64,000 nucleotides of DNA from Brucella sp. 21LCYQ03 (lineage in GTDB: Bacteria > Pseudomonadota > Alphaproteobacteria > Rhizobiales > Rhizobiaceae), in NCBI RefSeq assembly GCF_023554105.1, contig NZ_JAMJWE010000005.1, positions 169,444 to 233,443 of the forward strand, given 5' to 3'. Position 1 is the first letter of the stretch. Each line of letters begins with the position of its first letter. Shown piece after piece: positions 55,913-64,000 of the stretch. The notes under the pieces are model-generated. The model was given only the letters and a program-made list of their open reading frames with translations, made no database searches and was not told where the DNA came from. The position numbers and the translations under genes were made by a program.

Positions 55913-56815
55913 TCATTTATTCATGCAATGATTGCGCAGATGCGTTGCAAAGAGCTGATATTCATTGCGTCTCGCAGCCTTGGCGCGCCAGACTAAAGCG
56001 AGCGAACGATAGTTGTTTTGCCCTTCATAAGGCACAATACTGATTTCGCTGCCACGGGTAACGCCTGCTTTGATTGCGACTTCTGGCAGCAGCGTTACGC
56101 CCATGCCAAACTCCACCAACTGCACCAGTGTCATGATGCTTGTTGCATGAACATCGCCACCCGTTTGTGTAGGCTTTGAACCAATGGCTGCCATAACGTG
56201 TTCGCGTAAGCAATGGCCAGTTTCAAGCAGCAGAAAAGGCTGATCCTGTAGGTCGCTGGCATCAATATGGTCGCGATTTGCGAGCGCATGATCGCGTCGC
56301 ACGGCGAGAAAGAACGGATCTTCGCCAATTTCAGCGACTTCGAAGTCATCAAGATCATAGGGATGAGCGACGAGTGCCACATCAAGCGAACCCGAGCGCA
56401 GATTGTCGAGAAGCGTGCGCGTCAGCCCTTCACGCACGCTTAATTGCAATTCAGGAAAAGCTTTGGCTGTTGTCGGCAAGACCTTAGGCAATAAAAACGG
56501 AGCGATTGACGGGATGACACCCAGTCGCAGACGCGTGGTCAGAGGGCGTTCTGCCTGACGCGCATGTTCTGGTAGCTCCTCGATGGAGGCAACGATTTCC
56601 TGCGCACGATTGAGGAAATCCTCGCCCGCTGGCAGCAGTTGCATGCGTCGCCCTGTGCGGTCGATCAGTGTAGCGCCGATCTCGGCCTCAAGCGCCTGAA
56701 TGGACGCACTGAGCGTTGATTGCGTAACGCCGACCGCTTCCGCTGCGCGCGAAAACGAGCCTGCTTTTACAAGAGCGATAAAATAGTGGAGTTGTCGAAC
56801 ACTGATATTGAGCAT
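55913..56815 (-). CDS. oxyR: LysR-family peroxide regulator OxyR (single-cysteine type)
   Basis: A 300-residue LysR protein: winged HTH at about 1-65 (QLHYFIALVKAGSFSRAAEA...), sensor domain after 90. The peroxidatic cysteine is in LLLETGHCLREHV, as in E. coli GHC199. The residue nine positions later, Cys208 in E. coli, is Ile here, and no other Cys is near, so an intramolecular disulfide is unlikely. It is divergent from ahpC and binds, by inference, the tetramer site at 56839-56875. Confidence 0.9.
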   Translation of the reverse strand: MLNISVRQLHYFIALVKAGSFSRAAEAVGVTQSTLSASIQALEAEIGATLIDRTGRRMQLLPAGEDFLNRAQEIVASIEELPEHARQAERPLTTRLRLGVIPSIAPFLLPKVLPTTAKAFPELQLSVREGLTRTLLDNLRSGSLDVALVAHPYDLDDFEVAEIGEDPFFLAVRRDHALANRDHIDASDLQDQPFLLLETGHCLREHVMAAIGSKPTQTGGDVHATSIMTLVQLVEFGMGVTLLPEVAIKAGVTRGSEISIVPYEGQNNYRSLALVWRAKAARRNEYQLFATHLRNHCMNK

Positions 56816-56838
56816 GGTCTAGGGCTAAACTTATCTCC

Positions 56839-56875
56839 ATCGTTAAAATCGATGGATTTGATCGTTTTAATCGCT
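56839..56875. promoter_or_regulatory. OxyR tetramer binding site
   Basis: ATCG-N7-CGAT-N7-ATCG-N7-CGCT has exactly the spacing of the OxyR consensus ATAG-N7-CTAT-N7-ATAG-N7-CTAT (22-bp period). It ends one base before the ahpC -35 and 24 bp before the oxyR start codon. Confidence 0.8.
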
Positions 56876-56904
56876 TTGACCGATTGTATTAGAATCTCTA
56901 TATA
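56876..56904 (+). promoter_or_regulatory. ahpC promoter
   Basis: TTGACC (56876-56881), 17-bp spacer, TATATA (56899-56904). The OxyR site abuts the -35, as needed for activation. The predicted transcript starts about 65 nt before the ahpC ATG at 56976. Confidence 0.75.
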
Positions 56905-56975
56905 TGTCTAGCAAGTGGAGAGTTCTGAAACTTCTGAATTTTCTGCATAACAACGAATTGACAGGCAGGTATGAG

Positions 56976-57530
56976 ATGCTCGGTATTGGTGACAAGCTTC
57001 CTTCTTTCAAAGTAACCGGCGTAAAGCCTGGTTTTAACTTCCACGAAGAAAACGGCGTTTCGGCTTTTGAAGAAGTCACCGAAGCAAGCTTCGAAGGCAA
57101 GTGGAAGGTTATTTTCTTCTACCCTAAGGACTTCACATTCGTTTGCCCAACAGAAATTGCAGAATTTGCACGTCTGGCTTCGGACTTCGAAGACCGCGAC
57201 GCAGTCGTTCTCGGCGGCTCGACCGACAACGAATTCGTGAAGCTCGCATGGCGTCGCGATCATCAGGATCTCAACAAGTTGCCAATCTGGTCGTTTGCTG
57301 ACACCAATGGTTCGCTGGTTGATGGCCTCGGCGTTCGTTCGCCAGATGGCGTTGCTTACCGCTACACCTTCGTTGTCGATCCTGACAACACGATCCAGCA
57401 CGTTTACGCAACCAACCTCAATGTTGGCCGCGCTCCAAAGGACACGCTGCGCGTTCTCGACGCTCTGCAGACCGATGAGCTTTGCCCATGCAACCGCGAA
57501 GTCGGTGGCGAAACGCTCAAGGCTGCTTAA
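56976..57530 (+). CDS. ahpC: Alkyl hydroperoxide reductase AhpC (2-Cys peroxiredoxin)
   Basis: A 184-residue peroxiredoxin starting MLGIGDKLPSF; the longer open frame from 56904 begins inside the -10 box. Peroxidatic Cys in FTFVCPTEIAEF, resolving Cys in DELCPCNREVGGE. It reduces peroxides and peroxynitrite. Here its reductant is AhpD, encoded 86 bp downstream, not AhpF. Confidence 0.95.
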   Translation: MLGIGDKLPSFKVTGVKPGFNFHEENGVSAFEEVTEASFEGKWKVIFFYPKDFTFVCPTEIAEFARLASDFEDRDAVVLGGSTDNEFVKLAWRRDHQDLNKLPIWSFADTNGSLVDGLGVRSPDGVAYRYTFVVDPDNTIQHVYATNLNVGRAPKDTLRVLDALQTDELCPCNREVGGETLKAA

Positions 57531-57549
57531 TCAGCATAAATGATCTGAC

Positions 57550-57580
57550 ACGAGGCGGGTTGAGACCCGCCTTTTGTTTA
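57550..57580 (+). terminator. Terminator/attenuator after ahpC
   Basis: Stem AGGCGGGT / ACCCGCCT, loop TGAG, then TTTTGTTT. It would make ahpC transcripts more abundant than ahpC-ahpD read-through. Confidence 0.75.
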
Positions 57581-57616
57581 TCAAAAACTGAAACATGACA
57601 TTATAAAGAGGGTTCC

Positions 57617-58144
57617 ATGTCCATTGATGATCTGAAGTCTAAAATCCCGGATTTCGCCAAGGATGTTCGTCTTAACCTTTCGTCCATGGCGAGCGATGAA
57701 ACGCTGACGCCACAGCAGAAATACGGCCTGTTCATTGCCTGCGGTATTGCTTCGCGCAATGCTGATGTGCGCAAGGCGCTGACTGCTGAAGCAGCAGGCA
57801 AGGTTGATGCTAGCGTTGTGCAGGCTGCAAAATCTGCTGCCTCCATCATGGGCATGAACAACATTTATTATCGGTTTGTGCACCTTGCGACCAACAAGGA
57901 ATATCGCACGCTTCCAGCCAAGCTGCGCATGAACGTGATTGGCAATCCGGGTGTCGATAAGGTCGATTTCGAACTTTGGTCGCTGGCTGTTTCAGCAATC
58001 AATGGCTGCGGCATGTGCATCGATGCGCACGAAGATGTTCTGCGCAAAGCAGGTGTCTCGACTGAAGCGATCCAGACTGCTGCACGCTTCGCTTCGATCA
58101 TTCAGTCGGTTGCGATTGCACTTGAAGCTGCTGACACCGAATAA
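57617..58144 (+). CDS. ahpD: Alkylhydroperoxidase AhpD
   Basis: A 175-residue all-helical protein of the carboxymuconolactone-decarboxylase fold. The redox/proton relay motif is [11 protein letters not shown] (Cys-x-x-Cys and His), about residues 130-140, as in mycobacterial AhpD, which passes electrons from lipoylated proteins to AhpC. Confidence 0.94.
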   Translation: MSIDDLKSKIPDFAKDVRLNLSSMASDETLTPQQKYGLFIACGIASRNADVRKALTAEAAGKVDASVVQAAKSAASIMGMNNIYYRFVHLATNKEYRTLPAKLRMNVIGNPGVDKVDFELWSLAVSAINGCGMCIDAHEDVLRKAGVSTEAIQTAARFASIIQSVAIALEAADTE

Positions 58145-58162
58145 GTTATCAGTCTTAAAAGA

Positions 58163-58200
58163 AAAGCCCGCGTGGAGTGATCCACGCGGGCTTTATTTTT
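58163..58200 (+). terminator. Terminator of ahpCD
   Basis: Perfect 14-bp stem AAAGCCCGCGTGGA / TCCACGCGGGCTTT, loop GTGA, then ATTTTTT. Confidence 0.92.
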
Positions 58201-58216
58201 TGGTATTTAGTTTGGC

Positions 58217-59497
58217 TTATTCGCCGCGCTTGAACGAGATGAAGGCAAAGCCGATCAGAGAAATCACGGCAGCAGCAGTCATGTAGTAACCAACATAAGC
58301 GAAGCTATAATGTGTCGCGAGCCATGTTGCGATGTAAGGTGCAACCGATGCGCCGAGAATGCCTGCCAGATTGAAGGTCAGCGAAGCGCCGGTATAGCGA
58401 ACCGAAGTCGGGAAAGGTTCAGCAAGAGCCGCACCAATTGGACCATAGGTCAGACCCATCAGACCAAAACCAAGGATAAGGAAGGCGAGAACGCCAACAG
58501 TTCCACTGAGGAAGAGCGGAGCCATCAGGAAGCCGTAGATACCAATCAGTACCGTGACGATGATCATGACCGGACGCATACCGTACTTATCAGAAAGCAG
58601 CGCTGCGACTGGGATGGTGAGGCCGAAGAAGATCACGCCGATCATCTGCAGGATGAGGAACTGCTCACGGCTATAGCCGAGCGCACGCGTACCCCAACCG
58701 AGCGAGAACACGGTCATGAGATAGAACAGAACGAAGGTTGCAACAGCGCCGATAGTGCCGAGAAACAGGCTCGCCTTATGCTTTTTGAAAAGCGTTGCGA
58801 CTGGAACTTCAACGCGTTCAGCCTTGTCGATAGCCTTCTGGAATTCTGGTGTTTCAGCAATCTTCAAGCGAATGAAGAGGCCGACGCCAACCAGCAGGGC
58901 ACTCGCGATGAAAGGAATACGCCAGCCGAACGACATGAACTGTTCTTCGGTCAGGAGTTCAGCCAATACCAGGAAGATACCCGTTGCAAGGATGAAGCCA
59001 ACAGGCGCACCGAGCTGTGGGAACATGCCGTACCATGTACGCTTGCCTTCCGGCGCGTTTTCGGTTGCGAGCAGAACTGCACCGCCCCATTCGCCACCAA
59101 GACCAAGGCCCTGACCCAGACGGCAGAGTGCGAGCAGGAGAGCCGCCCAAACGCCGATGGATTCATAAGTTGGCAGGAAGCCGATTGCGACCGTGGAAAT
59201 ACCCATGGTCATCAGTGCTGCAACAAGCGTTGCCTTACGGCCAACCTTATCGCCGAAGTGGCCAAACAACGCGCCGCCGATTGGGCGTGCGAAGAAGGCA
59301 ATAGCGAAGGTCGCCAAAGATTGGAGCAGCGCCGAGTTACCGTCACTTGCCGGGAAGAAGAGGTGCGGGAAAACGATTACCGCAGCAGTGGCATAAATAT
59401 AGAAGTCGAAGAATTCGATTGTTGTTCCGATCATGCTCGCGGCCAAAACGCGGCGTGCAGAATTTTTCTTCGGAACAACTGCTTGAGCAACAGTCAT
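58217..59497 (-). CDS. MFS transporter, metabolite:H+ symporter (MHS) family
   Basis: A 426-residue, 12-segment transporter. ATG 59497 (MTVAQAVVPKKNSARRV) follows GGAT; a longer frame has no support. MHS hallmarks: IGTTIEFFDFYIYATAA in segment 1, GHFGDKVGRK loop, GLGLGGEWGGAVLL in segment 5. Members import organic acids, shikimate, osmolytes or aromatic acids. No catabolic neighbour reveals the substrate. Confidence 0.9.
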   Translation of the reverse strand: MTVAQAVVPKKNSARRVLAASMIGTTIEFFDFYIYATAAVIVFPHLFFPASDGNSALLQSLATFAIAFFARPIGGALFGHFGDKVGRKATLVAALMTMGISTVAIGFLPTYESIGVWAALLLALCRLGQGLGLGGEWGGAVLLATENAPEGKRTWYGMFPQLGAPVGFILATGIFLVLAELLTEEQFMSFGWRIPFIASALLVGVGLFIRLKIAETPEFQKAIDKAERVEVPVATLFKKHKASLFLGTIGAVATFVLFYLMTVFSLGWGTRALGYSREQFLILQMIGVIFFGLTIPVAALLSDKYGMRPVMIIVTVLIGIYGFLMAPLFLSGTVGVLAFLILGFGLMGLTYGPIGAALAEPFPTSVRYTGASLTFNLAGILGASVAPYIATWLATHYSFAYVGYYMTAAAVISLIGFAFISFKRGE

Positions 59498-59820
59498 TGT
59501 TTCATATCCATACTTGTGGGCTTTACATTGTGGGGGAAGCCCAAGATGCTGCCTTCTTAGTGGCACAAAATACGAAACCGCAAGCTTAAAAGGTGTTTCA
59601 CGTAATTTTCTGATTTCGAATGTGTCGTTTTCGAAACAAAATGAATGTGAAGGGTGTTTTGCAGAGTCGAAACGGAGGATGAACCACTGCCAAATGATAA
59701 GGAATCAAACAGGAGCGTGGGGGATTTTCGATTGAGTCGAAGAGCAGCAGAATTTGAACGATAAAAAGCAAAAATCCCGGACGAAGCCGGGATTTTGATG
59801 CCTAAACCAATCGGAAAAAC
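59498..59820. other. Intergenic region between MHS gene and tRNA-Gly remnant
   Basis: No gene seen. It contains the terminator at 59771-59796 that would serve the tRNA-Gly transcript on the minus strand. Confidence 0.6.
59771..59796. terminator. Terminator downstream of tRNA-Gly remnant
   Basis: Perfect 10-bp stem AAAATCCCGG / CCGGGATTTT with a 6-nt loop and T-runs for both strands. Confidence 0.8.
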
Positions 59821-59866
59821 TGGAGCGGGCGAAGGGATTCGAACCCTCGACCCCAACCTTGGCAAG
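59821..59866 (-). other. tRNA-Gly(GCC) 3' fragment: island attachment site
   Basis: The minus strand reads the last 46 nt of tRNA-Gly(GCC): from the final C of the 5' anticodon stem, through the TTGCCAA loop, GGTTG, the GGTTCGAATCC T arm, CGCCCGC acceptor strand and CCA. Upstream (higher coordinates) the match stops at once, so the 5' half is missing. This is the direct repeat left at the distal end when an element integrates into the 3' end of a tRNA gene. The intact tRNA should lie beyond the right edge of the window. Confidence 0.85.
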
Positions 59867-60666
59867 CAAGAAATTGCATGACCAAAGTATTTAAAGAAAG
59901 TACCTCAAATTTCATCACAATACAGAGAGAGGCGTTATTTTGAAGCCGGTGGGACCTGTGAATCTTGGACGGAACAAAAGTCGGATTAACTGATGTCAAC
60001 TGCTATGAAGCGGCAAAACGGTGACCGTGGCGTGACCGACGCCAAATTTGCTTGCCGATACGAGCAGCTCTTGAATTCCAATGTTGACGCCCTAAGGCAC
60101 TATTCCAAACATGTCTCGGTCCGCTTCACTGTGCTGACGATAATAATACGCCGTCACATCATAAAACGAATACTGTGGGCGATTTTCAATGCCGCACGGT
60201 GCCGGAGAGGGTTAATTGTCTCAAGGCATCCCAAATACTAGGAAGCATCCTAGTTGCTGCGACAAGACCTTAACGATTTTAGTTACGTCCGGCACGCTTC
60301 AAGGCGTTGCCCACCTCGGGTGATTGAAAGCAGAGAGAAAAAGCGTCCTCTAAAGGTTAAAGTTGATGGCTGGTATAAGGCTGGTGCAATTCCCCTACGA
60401 TAGCAGCTCTCTCGTGCTGCCCCTGCCATACGTACTAGCACGTGGGAACTGTAAGCGGGGACGAATCCCACGCGCACCGGAAAAACGTACCCCATATGGG
60501 CATCGTCACGTCAAAGCCGAAAATCCAACACGCGATTTCCAAGAGCCCGTCCATGCAACACGCCAAATTATCTGAATCTAAGATAACTGATTTTCCGGTA
60601 TAGATGGAGTCCTCATCTGATTCAGGGCCGGGCAAAGAGTGGTCAAAACTCTAGAGACGTAGAGAC
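59867..60666. other. Gene-poor start of the island
   Basis: 800 bp with only short frames. The longest, 82 codons at 59993-60241, resembles nothing I know and has no SD. Stops are frequent in all frames, which fits decayed sequence. Confidence 0.5.
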
Positions 60667-60873
60667 ATGGAAGCGCTGATTGCGCTATTGGTTCAGAAAC
60701 GAGGGGCGGCAGGTTTCACCCAAGCAGAGCTTGCCAAAAAGCTGGGGTAATACCAATCTTTCGTTGCGTGCTTCGAAAGCGGGCAGCGTCAGGTGGATAT
60801 AGTGGAGCTGATCTCGCTAGCAGAAATGCGATGTTTCGATCCTTCTGAATCGTTAATGAACTTCAACACGTAG
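60667..60873 (+). pseudogene. XRE-family HTH regulator with internal stop
   Basis: From ATG 60667 the frame reads EALIALLVQKRGAAGFTQAE then LAKKLG, a TAA (60748-60750), and continues in the same frame YQSFVACFESGQRQVDIVEL until TAG 60873. The two halves together form a normal Cro/C1-type HTH of a short regulator. A single nonsense codon breaks helix 3. Such regulators often control restriction systems, and hsdM follows 72 bp on. Confidence 0.7.
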
Positions 60874-60944
60874 GTGACAAGGACGAACAGGTCGACTATC
60901 TGAAATTGAGATAATGAGCAAAGCGGATCTGAGCGGGGCACTTT

Positions 60945-62678
60945 ATGGCAAGTATCGAAATCAAAAGGGACGGCAAGGGCAAAATCTACAGTCACGTCCG
61001 GAAGAAATGGCTGATAGAGACGCCCGAAGAAGCCGTGCGGCAAGAATACCTCTTACATCTGATAAACGAGTATCAGTTTTCATTGGACCAAATCGCTGAA
61101 GAAATGGACCTAATTGGACGCGGCAGCGCAGGTGCTCGTGCTGATTTTGTTCTGTGGCGAACCGTACAGGATAAACTGGACGAGAACTCGCCATTTATTA
61201 TCGTCGAATGCAAATCCGACAACGTGACCATCAAGCCAGCGGATTATAACCAAGGCGAGAATTACGCCCGTATTGTTGGCGCACCATTCTTCGTCACGCA
61301 CAACTCCCGCGAAACGAAATATTGGCGGGTCAAGAAGGACAAGGTTCCCGGTTACACCGAAGAAATCGAAAACATTCCGCATGGGAATGCATCGGACAAA
61401 GATATTGAAGAACTTCTGAACAAGCTCCGCGCATTCAAAGAAAAGGAATTCGCGGATCTACTGCACCAGTGCCACAACATCATTAGGAATCGGGAAAAGA
61501 AGGACCCGGCGGCTGCATTCGATGAGATCGCGAAGGTCCTTTTTACGAAGGTCTACGTGGAAAGGCAGCTTCTGACCAGACGCAGTAAGACAAACCTCTT
61601 CACCGTTGATGTGCTGAAGGGGCAGATCGCCGAAAACCCGCTGGACAACCTGTTCCAGCAAACGAAGGCATATTATTCGACCGACAAGATTTTTGAAGGT
61701 GATGAACGGATCAATCTCAAGCCTGCAACTGGCGAAGAAATCGTCCGTAAGCTTGAGAAGTACAACCTTTCGGATACGAGTGAAGACGTTAAGGGTGTGG
61801 CATTCGAACGCTTCCTAGGACGCACGTTCCGGGGCGAAATCGGACAGTTTTTCACTCCAAGGACCATCGTGGAATTCATGGTTCATATGGTAGACCCGCA
61901 AGAAGGCGAAGTTGTTTGCGACCCTGCAAGCGGCTCGGGTGGCTTCCTTATCCGCGTCTTTGAAATCGTTCGCGAGAAGATTCTTGCGGATGCTGACCTT
62001 CAGTACAACGAGTTCAAAAAAGCCGTCGAAGGTGACAAGGCCCTCAGCGAAGGGGACCGCGCCAAGAAGCTGAAGGCCAAGTACGAAAAGATACAGCGCG
62101 ACCTTGATCAAAGCGTATCCGGATCGCGCCTTTGGAAACTGTCGAACCGTTGCATCTATGGAACGGACGCGAACGACCGTATGGCGCGCACGTCCAAGAT
62201 GAACATGATTATGCACGGGGACGGTCACGGCGGCGTGCATCACCATGATGGCTTCCTGAACGTGAACGGCATATTTGAGGGCCGGTTCGACATTATTCTG
62301 ACGAATCCGCCCTTTGGCGCAAACGTCGAACCTAGCGATAAGATTTTGCCTTCGGAAATCGAAGTTTCACCGGCTGCGGAACGGCGGTATTTGGAAGAGT
62401 ACGGTGAACTTTATCGCGAATCTCAGGAACGCGTCAAAGCGCACGTCAACAAACCGATCGCCAGTCTGTTCAAGCTCCCAGCAAACGAGAAGTCCAAGAT
62501 CAAGACAGAACTCTTGTTCATCGAAAGATGCTTGGACCTTTTGAAGCCGGGTGGTCGCATGGGCATTGTTTTGCCCGAAGGTATCTTCAACAACCCGTCT
62601 CTCGCTCGCGTTCGGGAGTTCACAGAAAACCGCGCCTTCCTACGTGCTGTGGTGAGCCTGCCTGTTGATTGCCGCTAA
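60945..62678 (+). pseudogene. hsdM: Type I restriction-modification methylase HsdM, 3' end lost to IS insertion
   Basis: The N-terminal ~570 residues are intact. An HSDR_N-like domain comes first (about 25-135, RADFVLW and IIVECKSDN, a PD-(D/E)xK-type core), then the N6-adenine methylase with SAM motif DPASGSGGFL (about 325) and catalytic NPPFGA (about 450). The protein stops soon after LRAVVSLP, where relatives continue for ~100 residues. The last codons (VDCR and stop) belong to the IS end at ~62663. Specificity and restriction genes are not seen. Activity is doubtful. Confidence 0.85.
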
Positions 62679-62736
62679 GAACTGACCCGGGATTTCCACC
62701 GAGAATTGACCCGCCTTTTAATTAATGTTCGGGTTT

Positions 62737-63528
62737 TTATTCACGGTCAAGTTTCGTGTGTTCCTTTGCTCGTTTTGGTTCCTGAGCGGAACTGTTTTTG
62801 AACCTGAAGCTGTCATTTCCGGTTTCCAGTATGTGGCAGTGATGGGTGAGCCTGTCGAGCAATGCAGTCGTCATTTTGGCGTCTCCAAACACGCTTGCCC
62901 ATTCACTGAAGCTGAGATTGGTGGTGATTATGACACTCGTGCGCTCGTAAAGTTTGCTGAGCAGGTGGAATAAAAGCGCGCCACCGGATGCACTGAATGG
63001 TAGATATCCGAGCTCATCAAGAATGACGAGATCGGAATAAATGAGCCGGTTGGCGATCTGTCCGGATTTGCCCTGGGCTTTTTCCTGCTCAAGTGCATTC
63101 ACAAGTTCAACTGTTGAGAAGAACCGGACGCGTTTGTGGTGGTGTTCAATCGCCTGGACACCAATAGCGGTGGCGATATGAGTTTTACCCGTGCCGGGTC
63201 CACCAACCAGAACGATGTTGTTTGCATCATTGAGAAAGTCACAGCGATGCAGCTGCAGGACCAATGCCTCGTTTATATCACTGCTTGCGAAGTCAAAGCC
63301 GTTCAGATCACGGTAGGCTGGAAAGCGTGCAGTTTTGAGCTGATAGGCAACTGATCTGACTTCACGCTCTGCTGTTTCCGCCTTAAGCAGCTGTGACAGA
63401 ACTGGAATAGCTGCCTCGAAAGCTGGTGATCCTTGTTCGGTGAGTTCACCAACTGCTTGTGCCATGCCATGCATCTTTAATTGCCGCAGCATGATAACGA
63501 TAGCACCACTCGCTGGATTATGACGCAT
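62737..63528 (-). CDS. istB: IS21-family helper ATPase IstB
   Basis: A 263-residue AAA+ protein related to DnaC. N-terminal IstB domain ([16 protein letters not shown]), Walker [10 protein letters not shown] (about 108-116), Walker [13 protein letters not shown]. It helps the IstA transposase choose target DNA. The istA stop overlaps its start by 11 bp, typical of IS21 translational coupling. Confidence 0.94.
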   Translation of the reverse strand: MRHNPASGAIVIMLRQLKMHGMAQAVGELTEQGSPAFEAAIPVLSQLLKAETAEREVRSVAYQLKTARFPAYRDLNGFDFASSDINEALVLQLHRCDFLNDANNIVLVGGPGTGKTHIATAIGVQAIEHHHKRVRFFSTVELVNALEQEKAQGKSGQIANRLIYSDLVILDELGYLPFSASGGALLFHLLSKLYERTSVIITTNLSFSEWASVFGDAKMTTALLDRLTHHCHILETGNDSFRFKNSSAQEPKRAKEHTKLDRE

Positions 63529-64000
63529 GACGAGCCTCCGTCTTTCTCAAAGTGTCGTAGCGTTCGACATTGGCCTTGGGTTCATTGTTAAGGGTCAGTG
63601 CCTGCGGTGCGTTAATCGGGGGTGGAATGAGAGATTTGCCGTCGACCAAACGATGAAGCAAATTGAGGATATGGGTTTTTGTCGGCACTCCAGACTTCAG
63701 CGCCATGTCGACTGCCATAAGTACGGCCTGTTCATCATGCTGTAAGACGAGGGAAAGGATATCGACCATTTCCCTATCGCCGCCCGGCTTCTTCAACAGA
63801 TGAAGCTGGAGTGTGCGAAACGCTTCAGGAAGCTCCGTGAAGGGAGCGCCATTGCGCAATGCGCCGGGCTTTCGCTGAATGACCGACAAATAGTGCCGCC
63901 AGTCATAGACGGTGTGACCTGGTGCTTCGTGAGAGCGATTGAAGATGCGTGAATGCTCGCAAATGATCTGCCCTTCGGCAGCAACCACGACAAGATCAGG
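63518..64000 (-). CDS. istA: IS21-family transposase IstA, C-terminal part
   Basis: About 160 residues of the C-terminus are present, open to the right edge. Strings such as [21 protein letters not shown] and [17 protein letters not shown] are typical of the IstA tail. The DDE catalytic core lies outside the window. Confidence 0.9.
   Translation of the reverse strand, partial: PDLVVVAAEGQIICEHSRIFNRSHEAPGHTVYDWRHYLSVIQRKPGALRNGAPFTELPEAFRTLQLHLLKKPGGDREMVDILSLVLQHDEQAVLMAVDMALKSGVPTKTHILNLLHRLVDGKSLIPPPINAPQALTLNNEPKANVERYDTLRKTEARHAS

Larger units (their letters stand above)
59867..64000. mobile_element. Genomic island (left end), integrated at tRNA-Gly(GCC)
   Basis: From the tRNA fragment rightward the content changes from conserved operons to decayed mobile genes: XRE pseudogene, truncated hsdM and an IS21-family element. 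No integrase is in the window, so it must be further right, probably beside the intact tRNA. The right boundary is not seen. Confidence 0.7.
62663..64000 (-). mobile_element. IS21-family insertion sequence (partial)
   Basis: It starts with TGTTGATTGCCGC at ~62663, followed by two copies of a terminal repeat (AGAACTGACCCGG and AGAATTGACCCGC, 62678-62715), then istB and istA on the minus strand. The element continues past the window edge. The IS21 arrangement istA-istB with overlapping genes and multiple terminal repeats is clear. Confidence 0.88.

Noticed and set aside
58310..59560. 416-codon plus-strand frame over the MHS transporter
   Set aside because: Antisense shadow, charged low-complexity composition, no homology recognised.
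59993..60241. 82-codon frame at the start of the island
   Set aside because: No SD, no motif and no conserved neighbour; kept only as part of the gene-poor region.
1..64000. CRISPR array or prophage
   Set aside because: No regularly spaced repeats and no phage structural genes were seen; the only mobile DNA is the island from 59867.

Overview
The window looks like chromosomal DNA of an alphaproteobacterium of the Rhizobiales, most likely the Brucella/Ochrobactrum group. The signs are moderate GC content, RIME-like dispersed palindromic repeats, a glycine-riboswitch gcvTHP operon, an iolCDEB cluster whose IolC carries a C-terminal DUF2090 domain, a stand-alone PutA paired with an Lrp-type PutR, a DUF1127 gene with a cuckoo/CcsR-type small RNA, and a DUF1612 (RHE_PE00001-type) protein. 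The genus is inferred from protein recognition only.

Layout. 1-452: end of a TRAP transporter large permease. 485-7926: a sugar-type ABC importer on the minus strand, divergent from an SDR, the matching ATPase, an RpiR regulator, a D-threonine-aldolase-like PLP enzyme and an NTF2-like protein. 8467-11568: proVWX-type betaine/choline importer. 11868-18591: a seven-gene minus-strand operon (creatininase-family hydrolase, SsuBC-like ABC importer, cytosine-deaminase-like amidohydrolase, FAD oxidoreductase, NMT1/THI5-type binding protein, RutR-like regulator) for an unidentified cyclic N-compound. 18772-21726: ferredoxin reductase, RidA and an MFS exporter. 21727-22144: DUF1127 gene plus anti-SD small RNA. 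22503-27025: glycine riboswitch and gcvTHP. 27965-32361: efeUOB plus a second imelysin protein (EfeM). 32406-41669: LacI-regulated hexitol (sorbitol/mannitol) importer and dehydrogenases. 41673-46002: putR/putA. 46251-54686: inositol monophosphatase-family gene, iolB-iolE-iolD-iolC, an RpiR regulator (IolR) and iolG. 54728-55810: DUF1612 protein. 55913-58144: oxyR divergent from ahpC-ahpD. 58217-59497: MHS-family transporter. 59821-64000: left end of a genomic island. It starts at a 46-nt 3' fragment of tRNA-Gly(GCC) and holds a nonsense-mutated XRE gene and an hsdM truncated by an IS21-family element that runs off the window.

The region is mostly a nutrient-scavenging segment: seven solute transport systems, each beside its catabolic enzymes and local regulator. 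Several regulatory circuits can be read directly: an OxyR tetramer site abutting the ahpC promoter, a shared 20-bp inverted repeat in the iol cluster, a RutR-like palindrome before the creatininase operon, an Irr/ICE-like palindrome before efeU, and a LacI-type palindrome at the hexitol promoter. The less expected items are three or four small-RNA candidates (11.7 kb, 21.8 kb, 27.2 kb, 27.4 kb), an OxyR lacking the resolving cysteine, and the uncharacterised creatininase/amidohydrolase/FAD-oxidoreductase operon.
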